From an uncultured Eubacteriales bacterium (GTDB lineage: Bacteria; Bacillota; Clostridia; Lachnospirales; Cellulosilyticaceae): a stretch of 21,416 bases of DNA. The DNA is taken from NCBI GenBank assembly GCA_900551325.1, contig URVM01000036.1, forward strand, positions 1 through 21,416. The letters run 5' to 3'. The translations under genes and the position numbers were made by a program. The notes beneath the pieces are model-generated. The model made no database searches. It worked only from the letters and a program-made list of their open reading frames with translations, and was not told where the DNA came from. Each line of letters starts with the position of its first letter. Within the stretch, counting starts at the first letter, position 1. Positions 6,732-15,715 of the stretch are shown piece by piece.

Positions 6732-8483
6732 TTAATTTTTAGTCTCTAATATCACTAATACACCATCTGGCTTTAATATCCCATCTATATAGTTACTACT
6801 AAATAATACCTGCTTACAGGTTGGTATTGTCACTGCCTCCTTACTACAATTAAGATAAACTTCTATGCTTTCTTCTTTTGATTGCTTTACTAAATGAATC
6901 AGTCTTTCATTGTTACATTCATTTTTAAAGAAGTAGTCATTACTTGTAAGGGCTGCATATTGTTTTCTAAGTTGAATAAGTGTTTTAGTTTTATCTATTT
7001 GATCTTTGTATTTCCCTTTTTTAATCTCATCCCAAGGCATACATCTTCTACAGTCTGGATCATGACTACCCATTAATCCTATTTCAGTACCGTAATAAAG
7101 GCTAGGACTTCCTGGCATAGCTAGAAGTAATGCTAGTTGTTGATAAAATTGATTTTCATTACCCTTAAGTCTTGTCATGAGTCTATCTGTATCATGGGAA
7201 TCTAGTAAATTATACATAGCTTCATAGCTTTGTAGTGGATAACGGGTAAAACATTCATTTATATTTTTCTCAAAGTCTTCCTTTGTTAAGCTTTCATCTA
7301 GCCAGAACCGGTTGATAGTACTCATAAAGGGATAATTCATTACCCCATCATACTCATCTCCACCTAGCCAATTAATGGCATCATGCCACATTTCTCCTAG
7401 TAAATAAATTTCTGGATTAATGATTTTAAGTTTATGATGAAGTTTTTTACAAAACTGATGGGAAAGTTCATCTCCTACATCAAATCTAAGTCCATCTACA
7501 CCAAACTTACCTACCCAATAACTACATACATCTAATAGGTATTTAACCATTTCTTCATTATTTGTATTAAGCTTAGGCATATTACTGCTAAAAGCAAAGG
7601 AGGCATACTTCCCATCTTTTGTATCATAAGCCCCCTCATTAAGGGGCCATTCATTGATTATAAACCAATTATAGTATATAGAAGCTTTTCCCTTCTTTAT
7701 TACATCTTGCCAAGGCCCAAATGTTTTACCACTATGATTAAAAACCATATCCATCATGACACGAATACCATAATGGTGTGCTTTATCTACTACTTCTTTC
7801 CATATATCTTCATCACCAAAGGCTTCATCAATATATAAATAGTCTTGGGTATCATATTTATGATGGGAGGGTGACTTAAATATAGGTGTTAAATAAATAC
7901 CTGTAATCCCTAAGTCATGTAGATAGGGTATCTTGGAACTTATTCCTTCTAAATCTCCTCCGTAAAAGCACTTCTCTTTAATGGGTTCGCTTTTCCAAGC
8001 TTTTGTACCTTTGGGGTTAAGTTTAGAATTGCCATTACAAAATCGTTCAGGGAAGATTTGATACCATATAGTGTTTTTCACCCATGTAGGTGGCCTAATA
8101 ATATCTGATGTATTCATCCACGGGAAAACAAAGTACTGTAATCCTTGCCCTACTTCTTGGAACTCTTTTTGAGTTACAAAAGCATCTTCAAAAAAGTATA
8201 TAACTTCTCCCTGCCCTTCAATCTCAAAGTAATACTTACATCTTTTGTAACTAGGCTTTACAATAGCTTGCCATCCTAAGTGATAAGGTAACTTTTTAGG
8301 TCTTGTCATTTCTATTTTTGTATGGCTCCAATTTCCCTTTTCATCTTGTTCAAAAGGATCACCGTAATGTAAATACACCTTATCTACATCGTATCCTGTC
8401 TTTATAAAGATTACTAATTCTTCTTCATTTAAAGGATAGCAGTAATTTCCTGTAGTACGGTGATACACCCTCCCTAAATCCAT
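6732..8483 (-). CDS. GH13 alpha-glucosidic hydrolase (neopullulanase / cyclomaltodextrinase / maltogenic amylase type)
   Basis: A 583-residue GH13 enzyme hydrolysing alpha-1,4 (and possibly alpha-1,6) bonds in maltodextrins or cyclodextrins. An N-terminal beta domain (about 1-120, CBM34-like) precedes the (beta/alpha)8 barrel. Barrel motifs are DMVFNH (245-250), GLRFD with nucleophile D335, GEMWH with acid E364, and LLDSHD with D431. There is no signal peptide, so it acts in the cytoplasm on imported dextrins. It starts 15 nt after malQ with a GGGAGGGG site and is the last gene before a terminator. The N-terminal domain and MalQ/GlgP neighbours favour the GH13_20 group over a secreted alpha-amylase; exact bond preference cannot be told. 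Confidence 0.9.
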   Translation of the reverse strand: MDLGRVYHRTTGNYCYPLNEEELVIFIKTGYDVDKVYLHYGDPFEQDEKGNWSHTKIEMTRPKKLPYHLGWQAIVKPSYKRCKYYFEIEGQGEVIYFFEDAFVTQKEFQEVGQGLQYFVFPWMNTSDIIRPPTWVKNTIWYQIFPERFCNGNSKLNPKGTKAWKSEPIKEKCFYGGDLEGISSKIPYLHDLGITGIYLTPIFKSPSHHKYDTQDYLYIDEAFGDEDIWKEVVDKAHHYGIRVMMDMVFNHSGKTFGPWQDVIKKGKASIYYNWFIINEWPLNEGAYDTKDGKYASFAFSSNMPKLNTNNEEMVKYLLDVCSYWVGKFGVDGLRFDVGDELSHQFCKKLHHKLKIINPEIYLLGEMWHDAINWLGGDEYDGVMNYPFMSTINRFWLDESLTKEDFEKNINECFTRYPLQSYEAMYNLLDSHDTDRLMTRLKGNENQFYQQLALLLAMPGSPSLYYGTEIGLMGSHDPDCRRCMPWDEIKKGKYKDQIDKTKTLIQLRKQYAALTSNDYFFKNECNNERLIHLVKQSKEESIEVYLNCSKEAVTIPTCKQVLFSSNYIDGILKPDGVLVILETKN

Positions 8484-8498
8484 CTCTTCCCCTCCCTT

Positions 8499-9944
8499 CT
8501 AACGATTACTATTTTTAATCATCTTGTTAATTATAGGAATAACAGCATCTACCTCTTTGAAATTTACTAACTTCCATTCCCAGTTAGGTGAACCTACTGT
8601 GCCAGGTGTATTGATGCGACCTTCATCTCCTAAGTTGATTAAATCTTGTATAGGTAAGATAGCCAGTTCTGCCTTACTCATTAAAGTATAGTGAACAAAA
8701 GCATGAGCAACCTTTCTATATTTATATCCTACTTTAGCAAAATACTTTTTAATTGCCCTTTTTCTTCTAAAACCTTGGCTACTATACCACCCTTTTATGG
8801 TTTGATTATCATGAGTCCCTGTATAAATGATCATGTTCTCAATTTCTTCTTCTCTATTTTCTGGTTCATCGAAACGAAACTGAGTAATATACATCCCTTT
8901 AAGCTTATAATGATCCCTTAACTCAAGTACTTCCTTTCTTAAGTCACCTAAATCTTCTGCTACAATATTAATATCTGGTAGCTCCTTAAAGATTGTATCA
9001 AACAACTCATACCCCGGTGCTTCTACCCATTCTCCTTCTACTGCTGTAGGACAACTTACTGGTATCTTCCAATAGGTATCAAAGGCTCTAAAATGATCTA
9101 TACGAATAATATCAAATAGGTTTTTATTGGCTTCTAGTCGGTTAATCCAAAATTTAAATCCATTTGCTCTTACTACTTCCCAGTTATAAATGGGATTGCC
9201 CCATCTTTGCCCAAACTCACTAAAATAATCTGGTGGAACGCCCGCTATAAAAGTTGGTCTACCTTCTTCATCTAATAAGAAATGGTCCTGATTTGCCCAT
9301 ACATCCAGGGAGTCAATGCCTACATATATAGGCAAATCCCCCATTACTTCAATCCCTTTACTATTAGCATAGACTTTAAGCTCCATCCATTGCACATAAA
9401 ACATATATTGTAAAAACATTTGATACTCTACTTCTTCTTTAGGTACACCTAGACCCTTTTCTTGATTATGTATCCAGTCTTGTTCTTCTTTAGGCCATTC
9501 ATTCCAAGGTCTTTGATTATTTAAGTTCTTTAAGCTGACAAAGACACTATATTCCTTTACCCATTGTTCCTTTATAAACTTTTCGTAGTCTACATCAGGC
9601 ACAAAATTACTAAAGGCTTCTTTTAAATACTTTTCCTTATGTTTTCTAACCCCTTCATAATCAATCTTGGTCTTATTAGGTTTAAAAGAACTTATGGTGG
9701 AAGTAATAAGTCCTTGTTCTTGTAATTTTTCTAAACTAATATATAGCCATTCACCTGCACAAGAAGAGTAAGGCTGATAAGGTGAGTTACCATACCCTAG
9801 TGGATTTAAGGGGAGCAGTTGCCATATCTTCATCCCCATATTCTTTAGCTTATCAACCCATATATATGCTTCTTGCCCAAAATCCCCAATGCCATAAGGT
9901 GATGGCAATGATGCAATAGGAAGTAACACACCTGCTTTTCTCAT
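8499..9944 (-). CDS. malQ: 4-alpha-glucanotransferase (amylomaltase)
   Basis: A 481-residue GH77 enzyme that moves glucanyl units between maltodextrins, releasing glucose and making longer chains for the phosphorylase. Catalytic residues are in place: D283 (RIDHFRAF), E330 (VAEDLGD) and D379 (GTHDN). The start is set by AAGGAGG six bases before the ATG at 9944; a longer in-frame start at 9980 would overlap glgP without an RBS. The gap to glgP is 10 nt, and the RBS lies right after its stop codon, so the pair is likely translationally linked. Confidence 0.96.
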   Translation of the reverse strand: MRKAGVLLPIASLPSPYGIGDFGQEAYIWVDKLKNMGMKIWQLLPLNPLGYGNSPYQPYSSCAGEWLYISLEKLQEQGLITSTISSFKPNKTKIDYEGVRKHKEKYLKEAFSNFVPDVDYEKFIKEQWVKEYSVFVSLKNLNNQRPWNEWPKEEQDWIHNQEKGLGVPKEEVEYQMFLQYMFYVQWMELKVYANSKGIEVMGDLPIYVGIDSLDVWANQDHFLLDEEGRPTFIAGVPPDYFSEFGQRWGNPIYNWEVVRANGFKFWINRLEANKNLFDIIRIDHFRAFDTYWKIPVSCPTAVEGEWVEAPGYELFDTIFKELPDINIVAEDLGDLRKEVLELRDHYKLKGMYITQFRFDEPENREEEIENMIIYTGTHDNQTIKGWYSSQGFRRKRAIKKYFAKVGYKYRKVAHAFVHYTLMSKAELAILPIQDLINLGDEGRINTPGTVGSPNWEWKLVNFKEVDAVIPIINKMIKNSNR

Positions 9945-9954
9945 ATATGCCTCC

Positions 9955-12213
9955 TTATTTAAGTTTCCAAATTTGCTCATTATAATCTTCTATTGTACGA
10001 TCAGAAGAAAAATAACCTGCCTTTGCTATATTTACTAACATTTTTTGCCCCCATTTTACACTGTCTTCGTATTCTCTAAAGGCTCTTTCTTTTGTCTCAA
10101 TATAATCTTTAACATCTAATAAAGTCATAAACCAATCTTTTTGTACCAGTTCCTTATAGAGTCTACATAGACATGTAGGGTCTCCTAGTAAAATCATTTG
10201 TTTACTAATAATAAAATCTACTAATGGTTCAATATCTGGGTCTAAATAATAATCTTTTGATATATAACCTTTATCTTCATACAGCTTAATGACTTCATCA
10301 CTTTCTTTACCAAATAAATAAATGTTGTCATCTCCTACTAACTCATGAATTTCCACATTGGCACCGTCTTCTGTTCCCAATGTAATTGCTCCATTTAGCA
10401 TAAATTTCATATTGCCTGTACCACTGGCTTCTTTAGATGCTAATGAAATCTGCTCTGAAACATCACAAGCTGGAATAAGCTTACTAGCTGCTGTTACATT
10501 ATAGTTTTCTACCATTACAATCTGTAAATGTGGACTTACCTCTTTATCACTAGCAATAAGCTCTTGTAAACAAAGAATAAGATGAATAATGTCCTTTGCC
10601 AGCGTATAAGCTGGTGCCGCCTTTGCACCAAAAATCATTGTGATAGGTGTTGTAGGTTTATTTCCTTTTTTAATATCTAAATACTTATAGATAGCATAAA
10701 GAGCATTCATTTGTTGGCGTTTGTATTCATGTAAACGTTTAATTTGTATATCGAAAATGGAGTTTTCATTAATGGTTATACCTTGTGTCTCAAATAAATA
10801 CTCTTTAAGATTCTTTTTATTTTCTTCTTTAATCTCTAAAAGTCTCTTACTTACTGCTTCATCTCCTTTATATTGAAGGAGTTTTTCTAGTCCATAGGCA
10901 TCTGTTTTAAATGTATCTCCTATTAAACTTTCAATATAGTTCGTCAAACTAGGGTTACAGTGTAGTAGCCATCTTCTAAAGGTAATACCATTTGTTTTAT
11001 TATTAAACTTCTCTGGATAAATAGCATAGAAATCTTTTAGCTCAGATTCTTTTAGAATTTGTGTGTGAAGTGCTGCTACCCCATTTACACTAAAACTATA
11101 ATGAATGTCTAGCCTTGCCATATGCACTCTGTCTTCCTCATCAATAATAGCTAGATTAGGATCTGCACATTTAACTTTTACTCTTTCATCCAACTGTTTT
11201 ATGATTGGTATGAGCTGTGGTACAACCTCTTCTAAATAATCCATTGGCCATTTTTCTAGAGCTTCTGCTAAAATAGTATGGTTTGTATAGGCACAGCTTT
11301 TTTCTACAATTTGTATAGCTTCTTCAAAGCTCAGGCCTTTCAGTGTAAATAAACGTATAAGTTCAGGTATGACCATAGATGGATGTGTATCATTAATTTG
11401 AATTACTATATGCTTCGCAAAATCACAAAGAGCATACCCTCTTTCTTCTAACTCTAGTAACATTAATTGAGCTGCATTGCTTACCATAAAGTATTGTTGA
11501 TATATTCTAAGAAGCTGACCTTCTCTGTCACTATCATCAGGATATAGGAATAAAGTTAAGTTATGCACGATATCTTTTTTATTAAAAGTAATACTATCTT
11601 TTTCTACTAAGTCCTCATCTACTTCATCAAGATCAAACAATCTAAGTTTATTAGATTTGCCATTATATCCTGTTATAGTCATATCGTATAAACTAGACTT
11701 TAAAGTAAAGTCTTTAAATGGTACTTCAAAAGAGATAGGCGATTTAACAAGCCAACCATCTGGTGTAATCCATTCATTTTTAATCTCATGTTGTTTTTTA
11801 TCCCTAAATACTTGTTTAAAAAGTCCATAATGATAGTTAAGCCCTACTCCATCTCCTGGTAAGCCTAAGGTAGCAATAGAATCTAAGAAGCAGGCTGCTA
11901 ATCTTCCAAGTCCTCCATTTCCTAAAGAAGGCTCTAACTCTATTTCTTCAATATCCCCTATATTTTTGCCATGTGCTTCTAAAAGCTGTTTTGCTTCTTC
12001 ATATAATCCTAAGTTGATAAGGTGATTAGATAAAAGTTTACCCATTAGAAACTCTGCTGAAATATAATAAAGTTTTCTAGGACCCTCATTGTATGGTCTA
12101 TCCTCTATCATAGTTTTTACATATTGTAGTAATTGTACGTAAAGCTCTTCGTTTGTGCATTCATCTATTGATTTACCTACATTCTTTTCTATATAGACTT
12201 TTAATTGATTCAT
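9955..12213 (-). CDS. glgP: glycogen / maltodextrin phosphorylase
   Basis: A 752-residue GT35 enzyme that phosphorolyses alpha-1,4-glucan ends to glucose-1-phosphate with pyridoxal phosphate. The cofactor lysine is K603 in EASGTGNMKF. The N-terminal EPSLGNGGLGRLAACF motif (about 94-110) and the KRLHEYKRQ motif (about 492-500) are intact. The GTG at 12228 lies in the Shine-Dalgarno itself, so the ATG at 12213, eight bases after GGAGG, is the likely start. MalP and GlgP are homologous; with MalQ, a GH13 enzyme and MalEFG around it, a maltodextrin role is likely, but a glycogen role is not excluded. An inverted repeat covers its RBS. Confidence 0.95.
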   Translation of the reverse strand: MNQLKVYIEKNVGKSIDECTNEELYVQLLQYVKTMIEDRPYNEGPRKLYYISAEFLMGKLLSNHLINLGLYEEAKQLLEAHGKNIGDIEEIELEPSLGNGGLGRLAACFLDSIATLGLPGDGVGLNYHYGLFKQVFRDKKQHEIKNEWITPDGWLVKSPISFEVPFKDFTLKSSLYDMTITGYNGKSNKLRLFDLDEVDEDLVEKDSITFNKKDIVHNLTLFLYPDDSDREGQLLRIYQQYFMVSNAAQLMLLELEERGYALCDFAKHIVIQINDTHPSMVIPELIRLFTLKGLSFEEAIQIVEKSCAYTNHTILAEALEKWPMDYLEEVVPQLIPIIKQLDERVKVKCADPNLAIIDEEDRVHMARLDIHYSFSVNGVAALHTQILKESELKDFYAIYPEKFNNKTNGITFRRWLLHCNPSLTNYIESLIGDTFKTDAYGLEKLLQYKGDEAVSKRLLEIKEENKKNLKEYLFETQGITINENSIFDIQIKRLHEYKRQQMNALYAIYKYLDIKKGNKPTTPITMIFGAKAAPAYTLAKDIIHLILCLQELIASDKEVSPHLQIVMVENYNVTAASKLIPACDVSEQISLASKEASGTGNMKFMLNGAITLGTEDGANVEIHELVGDDNIYLFGKESDEVIKLYEDKGYISKDYYLDPDIEPLVDFIISKQMILLGDPTCLCRLYKELVQKDWFMTLLDVKDYIETKERAFREYEDSVKWGQKMLVNIAKAGYFSSDRTIEDYNEQIWKLK

Positions 12214-12218
12214 GTTAA

Positions 12219-12270
12219 AAACCTCCACACCTAAATTATAATCTTATATTCATTATAGGTTGGGGAGGTT
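12219..12270 (-). promoter_or_regulatory. inverted repeat covering the glgP ribosome binding site
   Basis: On the minus strand AACCTCC (12270-12264) can pair with GGAGGTT (12226-12220), which is the glgP Shine-Dalgarno. Pairing continues inward with ACCTA/TAGGT after a small internal loop. TATAAT sequences occur on the minus strand at 12257-12252 and 12240-12235, so this may instead be promoter DNA or an operator. The hairpin can only form in RNA starting upstream, for example read-through from the binding-protein gene. Confidence 0.4.
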
Positions 12271-12310
12271 GTATAATATATATCAATTTTTCAAGAAATA
12301 AATCACTTTT

Positions 12311-13978
12311 TTACTTTTTAAGCTTGTCATTAATACGTAAGGTTTCTTCTAATCCTCCATCCCTATTCCATTTTGCTACAAACTCATCGAAATACTCTAT
12401 AGGTTTCTCACCTGTAATAATTTGCAAGAAGGTATCTTTTTCTAATAGCTTTAATTCCTCTGATAGAGCATTAGACTCTTCAAACAACCATTCATCATAT
12501 GCAATTTCACTATTTAGTAGTTTTTCTGTAGCTGTAATACGTGAGGTATAAGCTGCCCATTCTACAGGAGTAGGCTCGGGATTGTTTAAGTAATCTTGGC
12601 ATACTCTATAATAAGACCTTTCAAAACCTAGTAATTCATCTTCTGATTTCTTACCTATTAATGTCTCTTTTATTTGTGTTGTCATACGGAAAAGTGCATC
12701 ACTATAATCTACGTTTATAACAAGTGGTCTCGCTGTCGTGTCTACATTAAGAGCATAATAACTATTTATTTCTTCTGCTTCTTTATCTTCATACCTTCCA
12801 TAGTCAAAAAGCATATTAATCATTTTTATTACAAGCTCTGGATGTTCAAATCCTTTACGTACAACGACACACTTATTATTTGCGTAAGGTTTGTAGGTAT
12901 GAATACTACCATCCTTATTTGTGGGTATAACATAAGGTTGCCAATTGGCATTAGGGTCTTTTGCATAAGCTTCCATAAGTGGATTGTTAGGTGCCCACCA
13001 TGGGCCAAAAAATGCCCCACATTTTCCATCCACTACAAGGGAAGAAAGATTCTTCTCTGATCTTACTACAAATTGCTTATCTATGATCCCTCTCATATAA
13101 AGTTCGTGTAAATGCTTAAGGGCTTCTTTCATCTTAGGTGTTGTTGAACTATAGACAGCTTTTCCAGTTTCATTAATAACCCATTTCTGTGGGTATACAC
13201 CATATGTTGCAAACAATAAATCTAAGGAATAGCAACTATTTGTGTCTCCTACTAAGTCTGTATCACAAAGTAGCCCTATTGTTTGACTATCCATAATACC
13301 TCCTGGATTTTGCTTTACAAACTGTTCAATAATATACTCTGCTTCTTGTAAAGTAGTAGGGTCCTTAATACCTAACTTATCCATCCAATCTTTTCTTAGC
13401 CATAGTAAATCTGGTCCGTTATAAATATTTGTTTCTGGAAGAGCCATTAGCTTTCCATCAATGGTGACGGATTCTAGTAGATTGGTATCATAACTTTCAT
13501 AGATTTGCTTAATTCTAGGACTTGCACACTTTTCATATACATCCGTTAAATCCGCAATTAAATCTTCTTCTACTAATGTTTGCAAAACTAAAGGATCCAT
13601 AATCACCATAACATCTGGTATATTTCCATCCATAACAGACATATAGACAATGTCATTATAGTTATCACTTTCTTCAAATACATTGGTATTTTGAATGTTT
13701 AATTTTTCCCTAAAGTAACGTGTGTAGGCATTGTTTTCATAAGTATCTCCTTTAGGCATATTAGAATTATTATGTCCTGCCATTTTCCCTAGTGTATAGG
13801 TAACAAGCTCTGGGTACTTACCATAAGGGGTATTTTTAGCTTCCTCCCACTCTTTTTCATATGTAGTAGATGATTGACCACCTTGTATCTGAGGATTTAC
13901 ATTTTTAATGACACATATTATTCCTGTAAAAGCTAGTGTAAGCAAACCTAAACCCATTAAAAGCTTACCTTTTTTCAT
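12311..13978 (-). CDS. extracellular solute-binding protein, membrane-anchored, operon partner of the two-component system
   Basis: A 555-residue family-1-like solute-binding protein of the large LplA type. The N-terminus is lysines followed by a hydrophobic segment (about 6-23) ending GIIC. This does not fit a normal lipobox (Gly rather than Leu/Val/Ile at -3, Ile rather than Gly/Ala at -1), so an uncleaved membrane anchor is possible. It starts 3 nt after the histidine kinase stop, with its GGGAGG site inside that gene. No permease or ATPase follows; the next genes are glgP, malQ and GH13. Inference: it captures a saccharide and presents it to the neighbouring kinase, or it serves a distant permease. 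Confidence 0.8.
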   Translation of the reverse strand: MKKGKLLMGLGLLTLAFTGIICVIKNVNPQIQGGQSSTTYEKEWEEAKNTPYGKYPELVTYTLGKMAGHNNSNMPKGDTYENNAYTRYFREKLNIQNTNVFEESDNYNDIVYMSVMDGNIPDVMVIMDPLVLQTLVEEDLIADLTDVYEKCASPRIKQIYESYDTNLLESVTIDGKLMALPETNIYNGPDLLWLRKDWMDKLGIKDPTTLQEAEYIIEQFVKQNPGGIMDSQTIGLLCDTDLVGDTNSCYSLDLLFATYGVYPQKWVINETGKAVYSSTTPKMKEALKHLHELYMRGIIDKQFVVRSEKNLSSLVVDGKCGAFFGPWWAPNNPLMEAYAKDPNANWQPYVIPTNKDGSIHTYKPYANNKCVVVRKGFEHPELVIKMINMLFDYGRYEDKEAEEINSYYALNVDTTARPLVINVDYSDALFRMTTQIKETLIGKKSEDELLGFERSYYRVCQDYLNNPEPTPVEWAAYTSRITATEKLLNSEIAYDEWLFEESNALSEELKLLEKDTFLQIITGEKPIEYFDEFVAKWNRDGGLEETLRINDKLKK

Positions 13979-13981
13979 TTA

Positions 13982-15715
13982 CTATTTGCCTCCCTCATTT
14001 AAAGCATTTTTTGGAATAGTTACTTTTACCCTTGTTCCTTTTCCTACTTCACTTTCTACTTGAAGGGCATACTGCTCACCATAAAGTAGTATGATACGAT
14101 CATTTACATTTTTTACACCATAGCCTTTTGCTTGATAAGTTAGTAAGGTAGCTAGCTTTTCTGGTTCAATACCTACTCCATTATCTTCAACTATAAAGTA
14201 TATATTGTACTCATCTTGAGTCCCTATAAGTTTTAATATCTTTTCACCATCTTCTTTAAGGTCTATCCCATGACCAATAGCATTTTCTACAATAGGTTGT
14301 AAAATCAAATTAGGCATTACATAATCATTTAAATCTTCATCTACCTCTTCTATAATTTTAAAGTTATAATCGTGCATAATCTCCTGAATGTCTAGATAAG
14401 CTTTAACATTTTTCACTTCATCTTCTACTCTTATAAGGTTTTTGCCTCTATTTAAAGTAGTACGATAAAAGGTAGATAAAGTTAACGTTATTTTACTAAT
14501 CTCAGGTACATTAGCCTTTAAGGCTTTCCAGTTAATAATAGATAAAGAATTATATAAAAAGTGAGGATTAATTTGTGCTTGTAGGGCCTTCATTTCAAAT
14601 TCTTTCAGAGCTAATTTACTTTCATATACTTCACCAATTAAGTTTTTAATTTGGTTAATCATCCTTTCAAAACTATGTATAAGGATACCTATTTCATCTT
14701 GTGAATTACTACTGATACTAACTTCTAAATTACCTTGCTCTACCTGATTCATATTTTCAGTCAGTTTTTCAATAGGATGTACAGCTAGATAGGATAAAGT
14801 ATAACCAAGGACAAATATAATCCATAAACAAATTAAAATAACAATGACAACAGTCCATGTTATTTGATTGGCAGAACTTGCAATATCTGTGTTTTCTCTT
14901 AACAAGTACAAATTCCATCCTATAGTGCTAATATCCTTTTGTACACAGGTGTATACTTCACTTTGCATGTTAATATTAGAAGATAAGATTTTACCTAATT
15001 GTATCTCTTCCCATTCTCTATCTTTTTCTTTATTCGTTAAATTCTTTTCTACGAAGATGACTCTTCCTTTATTATCTGTCATAAAGAGAACACTATTGGG
15101 TAGTACGGCTTCCCTAAAAGATTGAAAGAGCTGTTCATACTCTAGTGCAATAGATAAGATAGCATCTTGATTATTTAGCCTTGGGAACTTCCTTAGCAGT
15201 AATACTTTATTCTCATCTATATATTCCATAGTCCAGTTTGTTCCCTTATTTTCTTTAAAGTCTAGATACCAAGGTTCTTCTTCAATCTTACTTAGTGGTG
15301 CAATGGTTGTATCATGTTCTACTTGAATATTCTCCGAATAAATGGTAATTTGTTTAATTCCTTTATGAAAATACTTAGGTGCAGATAGTAAAGGGTCTAT
15401 AACTTTTGTATATTTATCATACATCTGAAAGTAGCTAACCCCTTCCATCTCTAGTACTTCCGTAATAGTCTTATCAAAAGAAATATAATTAGCTAAGTTG
15501 GTGTATACCTTAATTTGGCTTGTTAAACTACTACTTACTTGAGTTAGGGAAGACTCCATATTCTGTTTTTCTCTTTCTAAGAGCAAGCTAGTTGTCTCAT
15601 TGTAACAAAAGTAGCCTAGTATGATAACAGGTATTAAACTTACACAAATAAGTGCACCATAAATTTTATAGCGATACTTAAGATTTTTAACAAACTGAAT
15701 CAACTTCATCCACAT
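13982..15715 (-). CDS. YesM-like sensor histidine kinase
   Basis: A 577-residue membrane kinase. Membrane segment 1 is about 18-37, then an extracellular region to about 285 (Cache-like by position), membrane segment 2 about 286-311, and a HAMP region about 306-358. The His_kinase domain has H385 in QINPHFLYNSL. The HATPase part shows the N box around N478 (LQPIVENAIGHG), DNGVGI (511-516) and GYGVKNVNDR (531-540). The start overlaps the response regulator gene by 29 nt and has AAAGGG eight bases upstream. The family typically senses sugars and phosphorylates YesN-type regulators. With the downstream binding protein it likely senses maltodextrin or a related glycan. Confidence 0.92.
   Translation of the reverse strand: MWMKLIQFVKNLKYRYKIYGALICVSLIPVIILGYFCYNETTSLLLEREKQNMESSLTQVSSSLTSQIKVYTNLANYISFDKTITEVLEMEGVSYFQMYDKYTKVIDPLLSAPKYFHKGIKQITIYSENIQVEHDTTIAPLSKIEEEPWYLDFKENKGTNWTMEYIDENKVLLLRKFPRLNNQDAILSIALEYEQLFQSFREAVLPNSVLFMTDNKGRVIFVEKNLTNKEKDREWEEIQLGKILSSNINMQSEVYTCVQKDISTIGWNLYLLRENTDIASSANQITWTVVIVILICLWIIFVLGYTLSYLAVHPIEKLTENMNQVEQGNLEVSISSNSQDEIGILIHSFERMINQIKNLIGEVYESKLALKEFEMKALQAQINPHFLYNSLSIINWKALKANVPEISKITLTLSTFYRTTLNRGKNLIRVEDEVKNVKAYLDIQEIMHDYNFKIIEEVDEDLNDYVMPNLILQPIVENAIGHGIDLKEDGEKILKLIGTQDEYNIYFIVEDNGVGIEPEKLATLLTYQAKGYGVKNVNDRIILLYGEQYALQVESEVGKGTRVKVTIPKNALNEGGK

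Noticed and set aside
12311..12330. Terminator between the solute-binding protein gene and glgP
   Set aside because: There are T and A runs but no convincing stem, so read-through from the sensor operon into glgP stays possible.
12674..13060. 128-residue plus-strand open frame inside the solute-binding protein gene
   Set aside because: It is antisense to a complete conserved gene, has an odd Cys/Ile/Phe-rich composition and no RBS.
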